A stretch of 15,064 bases of DNA. It comes from Candidatus Magasanikbacteria bacterium RIFCSPLOWO2_02_FULL_44_11 (GTDB lineage: Bacteria; Patescibacteriota; Patescibacteriia; Magasanikbacterales; GWA2-37-8). Made by a program: the position numbers and the translations under genes. A model generated the notes under the pieces. The model ran no database searches. It was given only the letters and a program-made list of their open reading frames with translations, and was not told the DNA's origin. Every line of letters begins with the position of its first letter. Position 1 is the stretch's first letter. Shown here piece after piece: positions 12,470 to 15,064 of the stretch. The stretch spans positions 1-15,064 of the forward strand of contig MFQK01000041.1 in assembly GCA_001783035.1 (NCBI GenBank), in the 5' to 3' direction.

Positions 12470-12480
12470 GGCTGTTTTTT
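12454..12480. terminator. Bidirectional terminator between the phosphoesterase gene and asnS
   Basis: AAAAACAGCC (12454-12463) and GGCTGTTTTT (12470-12479) form a perfect 10-bp stem with loop GACTAG. The phosphoesterase stop TAG (12467-12469) lies in the loop. The A-run and T-run let it work in both directions, serving the plus-strand operon and minus-strand asnS, which ends at 12504. Confidence 0.88.
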
Positions 12481-12503
12481 AATTTTAGCCAGAAAACGAA
12501 AAA

Positions 12504-13796
12504 TTAAGGTTTCAAACGACTAATCGTGCGCGGGAAGGGAATGGTTTCGCGGATATGCTCTACACCGGTGATCCAGCGAACAGCCCGTTCAAGACCAATG
12601 CCAAAACCAGAATGTGGCACCGCGCCATAGCGGCGGAGGTCCAAATACCACTCATAATCAGCTCGGTTAAGGCCTTCGTGTTTCATACGCTCAATCAGTA
12701 CGTCGACATCTTCTTCACGTTGGCTGCCGCCAATAAGTTCACCGGCTCCTTCGGTCGCTATTAAATCATCATTCAGGGCGCGATTTGGGTTGGCCGGATC
12801 AAGCTTCATATAAAATGGCTTAATTTCTTTTGGCCACTTTTCGATAAATATCGGCACGTCGCTGTTTTTGGTCAGTAAGACTTCATCATCATTACCGAGA
12901 TCTTCGCCGTGTTTTATATCAGAACCAAGTTCAGCCAGTTTTTGAATCGCCTCATCGTAAGTATAGCGTACAAAAGGAGCATCGGCTTTTTTTAGCTTTT
13001 CCACGTCGCGTTCCAATATAACTAATTCTTGAGCGCAGTTTGTTAAGCAATGACGAATAACATGCCGAACCAGACCTTCTTGAATTTGTAAGTTTTGATC
13101 GTGTTCCACAAAAGCGGCCTCGGCATCCATCATCCAAAATTCGGTCAAATGGCGCTTGGTTTTACTTTTTTCGGCGCGAAAAACCGGACCAAAATCGTAA
13201 CATCGTCCAACGGAAGCAATTGCCGCTTCGATATAAAGCTGCCCGGACTGTGAGAGATAGGCGGTTCCCAAATCAAAATACGGAACAGCGAATAATGTTG
13301 TTGTCCCCTCGCACGCATTGGGCGTAAAAATAGGAGAATCAACTTTGATAAAACCTTGATCGTGCAGATAACCGTTAATGGCCGTAATGATCGCGTCGCG
13401 CACTCGAAGAATAGCCCATTGTGATTTACTGCGCAACCACAAATGGCGGTTATCCATCAAAAAATCCGGACCATGTTCTTTTTTGGAAATAGGAAAATCC
13501 TTAGCCAGCTGCAATATTTGAATATCGCTAACCTGCAGCTCAAAAACGTTTTCTTTTTTGGGGTGTTTAGCAACTATGCCGGTCACGATTAGCGATGACT
13601 CTTGCGTTAATTTTTCGGCATTTTCCCAAACTGTCAGTGACACGTCGTTCTTGTTTATTACGGCCGATACCCAACCAAACCCATCTCTGATTTCGAAAAA
13701 AGCGATCGGGCCGGACGAACGCTTATTAAAAAGCCAGCCTTTGACAGTGACATTTTCACCCACCTGCCGACCTAGTTCGGAGCTGCGAATTTCCAT
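12504..13796 (-). CDS. asnS: Asparaginyl-tRNA synthetase
   Basis: AsnRS charges tRNA-Asn with asparagine. The 430 residues comprise an N-terminal OB-fold anticodon-binding domain (about 1-95) and a class IIb catalytic domain. Motif 2 is [23 protein letters not shown] (from 202). [13 protein letters not shown] and motif 3 [12 protein letters not shown] (397-408) follow, with the IRETIPFPR ending. The [10 protein letters not shown] and LSQSGQLY motifs separate it from AspRS. The [12 protein letters not shown] segment (112-123) resembles the shorter, archaeal or Thermus-like AsnRS group. Its presence implies direct Asn-tRNA formation rather than sole reliance on GatCAB transamidation. A promoter stands at 13829-13857. 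There is no Shine-Dalgarno motif. Confidence 0.97.
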   Translation of the reverse strand: MEIRSSELGRQVGENVTVKGWLFNKRSSGPIAFFEIRDGFGWVSAVINKNDVSLTVWENAEKLTQESSLIVTGIVAKHPKKENVFELQVSDIQILQLAKDFPISKKEHGPDFLMDNRHLWLRSKSQWAILRVRDAIITAINGYLHDQGFIKVDSPIFTPNACEGTTTLFAVPYFDLGTAYLSQSGQLYIEAAIASVGRCYDFGPVFRAEKSKTKRHLTEFWMMDAEAAFVEHDQNLQIQEGLVRHVIRHCLTNCAQELVILERDVEKLKKADAPFVRYTYDEAIQKLAELGSDIKHGEDLGNDDEVLLTKNSDVPIFIEKWPKEIKPFYMKLDPANPNRALNDDLIATEGAGELIGGSQREEDVDVLIERMKHEGLNRADYEWYLDLRRYGAVPHSGFGIGLERAVRWITGVEHIRETIPFPRTISRLKP

Positions 13797-13828
13797 ATAG
13801 TAGTCATTAAAACCAAAATTGCTTCTTT

Positions 13829-13857
13829 ATCCTAGCCGATTTATATTGCTTTGGCAA
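13829..13857 (-). promoter_or_regulatory. Promoter of asnS
   Basis: On the minus strand, TTGCCA (13857-13852), a 17-bp spacer and TAGGAT (13834-13829) match the arrangement of the tRNA-Leu promoter, including the TAGGAT form. The predicted start is near 13822, giving a leader of about 25 nt. It lies in the 83-bp gap between recO and asnS, so asnS can be transcribed independently of map-ruvX-recO. Confidence 0.65.
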
Positions 13858-13879
13858 GCCTTGGAAAGGGAAGATTTTA

Positions 13880-14599
13880 TTATGAATCCTTGCCCCAATC
13901 TGCCAGAGGTTGGTGGCTGTGAAAAATAACGAAGTTATATATGATCGTATGAATGTCGGGAAGCCATTCCAATTTTAAAGATCGATTAATCACCTTCAAA
14001 GGCTGCTCGAACATTTTTCGAAGAAGCACGCGCTCGCTTTTGTTTATTGGAAAAACTATTTCACCGTCTTTTTTCTTTACTACGGCACACATTTTACAAA
14101 CGACTCCACCGCTCGCCACACTGATATTTTCAACAGAGACGGAACCGCAAGATACGCAGCGCTCGATGACCATCTTGAAACCAAGCAGCGCCCATAATTT
14201 CAAAACAAAGGTGTCAAATATGGCCTGATGCACCTCGGCTTCATTGTTAAGCAGGCGCAACCATTCCACCAAACCGTCGAATATTTTACGGTCATGTTCT
14301 TGCCGAAAAACCCGATTTATAAGATCTAAACTTTTCGCCATCAGCTTTATATTAGCCAAATTTGAACTTAACCGATCAAAGGTTTCCACTTGCTGGACGG
14401 TCGTGAGACGCGGCAGATCTTTGCCGCCGACATAATCAATATCGACCAAAAAAAACGGCGACAGGATGGCCGCATTTTTGCTGGTGATTTTTTTTATGCC
14501 CTTGGCGAGCAGATCAATTTTTCCGTCCTCGCAGGTATAGAACGTCACGATTTGATCATATTCGCGAACATCCCTCCGACTAAGGACAATCGCTTGCAT
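13880..14599 (-). CDS. recO: DNA repair protein RecO
   Basis: RecO works with RecR (and RecF) to displace SSB and load RecA on gapped DNA, and it anneals complementary strands. The 239 residues show the N-terminal OB fold (about 1-80; AIVLSRRDVREYDQIVTFYT and LLAKGIKK), a helical middle, and a Cys4 zinc-binding site C148-x2-C151 and C168-x2-C171. Length is normal. The start ATG lies 1 nt behind the ruvX stop, so the two are translated from one mRNA. No Shine-Dalgarno motif or clear terminator is seen around it; the 13866-13886 region has only a weak imperfect inverted repeat. Confidence 0.95.
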   Translation of the reverse strand: MQAIVLSRRDVREYDQIVTFYTCEDGKIDLLAKGIKKITSKNAAILSPFFLVDIDYVGGKDLPRLTTVQQVETFDRLSSNLANIKLMAKSLDLINRVFRQEHDRKIFDGLVEWLRLLNNEAEVHQAIFDTFVLKLWALLGFKMVIERCVSCGSVSVENISVASGGVVCKMCAVVKKKDGEIVFPINKSERVLLRKMFEQPLKVINRSLKLEWLPDIHTIIYNFVIFHSHQPLADWGKDS

Positions 14600-14600
14600 A

Positions 14601-14990
14601 TTACCGTCGTTTTATTTTTTCCAAATAACCTTCCAAAATAAACATGGCGGAACGCTCGTCGCGAGTGACGCCATCGCCCATGGCATCGGCGCCATACGAA
14701 GAAAAACGTTCATCGTGGTAATCTATGGGTATGGAAATTTGTTTTTGCAATTCAAAAACAAATTTTTGCACGCGCTCGGTATTTTTTCCTTCTTTGCCAT
14801 CGGCACTCAATGGATAACCCACCACGAGCTTGTCGACCCGCTCCCGCTTCAAAACATTTACCAAAGCGGTGATCTTTCTGGGCAGCGTGTCGCCCTCGAT
14901 AGTACCAAAAGGCAGGATAACGCCAAGCGTCGTATCAGACCAAGCCAAGCCAAGCCGTTTGGTTCCATAATCAATAGCCAAAATATTCAT
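14601..14990 (-). CDS. ruvX: RuvX/YqgF, RNase H-fold nuclease
   Basis: YqgF/RuvX proteins process the 5' end of pre-16S rRNA and have been proposed as Holliday-junction resolvases. The 129 residues show the family's RNase H-fold motifs: ILAIDYGTKRLGLAWSD with D7, VVGYPLSADGKEG (56-68) with the conserved nucleic-acid loop, YHDERFSS (91-98), and the C-terminal DERSAMFILEGYLE (111-124). An in-frame ATG at 15059 would add 23 residues read across the 3' end of map in another frame. Those residues match no family feature, so ATG 14990 is chosen. It starts 4 nt behind the map stop and ends 1 nt before recO. Confidence 0.96.
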   Translation of the reverse strand: MNILAIDYGTKRLGLAWSDTTLGVILPFGTIEGDTLPRKITALVNVLKRERVDKLVVGYPLSADGKEGKNTERVQKFVFELQKQISIPIDYHDERFSSYGADAMGDGVTRDERSAMFILEGYLEKIKRR

Positions 14991-14994
14991 AGAT

Positions 14995-15064
14995 CTATTC
15001 TTCAACGCGTCGGGTGGCAACCACATTGCCATCTTCGGTAATGATGATAGTATGTTCAAAATGG
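14995..15064 (-). CDS. map: Methionine aminopeptidase, C-terminal end only
   Basis: The minus strand enters the window in an open frame reading HFEHTIIITEDGNVVATRR and stops at TAG (14997-14995). The FEHTIIITEDG element matches the last conserved strand of type I methionine aminopeptidases, including the metal-binding glutamate in the -EHT- motif. Only 22 full codons are present, and the gene continues beyond the right edge. It would be the first visible gene of a map-ruvX-recO run. The family call rests on this short motif and its position. Confidence 0.75.
   Translation of the reverse strand, partial: HFEHTIIITEDGNVVATRRVEE

Noticed and set aside
13850..13890. Imperfect inverted repeats after recO as a terminator
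   Set aside because: The stems are short, mismatched and AT-rich, with no U-tract placed after them. Not enough for a terminator call.
14991..15059. N-terminal extension of RuvX to the ATG at 15059
   Set aside because: The extra 23 residues are the map 3' end read in another frame. Family members start at the MxILAIDYG motif, which is ATG 14990.
1..15064. Mobile element, prophage, toxin-antitoxin or defence genes
   Set aside because: No transposase, integrase, phage structural gene, restriction or toxin-antitoxin pattern was recognised in any real ORF. The content is housekeeping.

Overview
The window looks like a compact chromosomal segment of a Patescibacteria/CPR-type bacterium, probably Parcubacteria-related. 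The reasons are: an LCP cell-wall protein with a C-terminal LytR_C domain ending 3 nt before der; a DprA with no N-terminal SAM-like domain; a short RelA/SpoT homologue without the C-terminal ACT region; a two-TM protein of a type I associate with CPR genomes; a DUF1653-like ORF; and very tight packing. The taxonomic placement is inference from gene style; no rRNA is present.

Layout. Positions 1-92 hold two copies of a 46-bp tandem repeat, followed by a strong hairpin (95-127). The minus strand then carries tRNA-Arg(GCG), a two-TM membrane protein gene and tRNA-Val(CAC). A divergent promoter pair (915-973) separates this block from a plus-strand run of LCP protein, der, pth, dprA, topA and relA-type rsh (981-9153). 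This run converges on the minus-strand parA-parB operon, and the two sides share a terminator that contains both stop codons. parA and plus-strand tRNA-Leu(CAA) have interdigitated divergent promoters. Directly behind tRNA-Leu lie three overlapping plus-strand ORFs: a three-TM protein, a truncated DUF1653-like protein and a membrane metallophosphoesterase. A second stop-in-loop terminator separates them from the minus-strand genes asnS, recO, ruvX and the 3' end of map.

The genes are mostly housekeeping: envelope polymer attachment (LCP), ribosome assembly and rescue (Der, Pth), DNA uptake and topology (DprA, TopA), (p)ppGpp metabolism (Rsh), chromosome segregation (ParAB), Asn-tRNA charging (AsnRS), and repair or rRNA maturation (RecO, RuvX). 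I see no mobile element, CRISPR array or defence cassette, and no obviously new multi-gene system. The interesting signal is in expression architecture. No start codon in the window is preceded by a recognisable Shine-Dalgarno motif. At least one strong promoter implies a leaderless mRNA. Two protein genes seem to be released from tRNA precursors. One perfect consensus promoter is built into the terminator of the neighbouring gene. Stop codons sit inside terminator loops.
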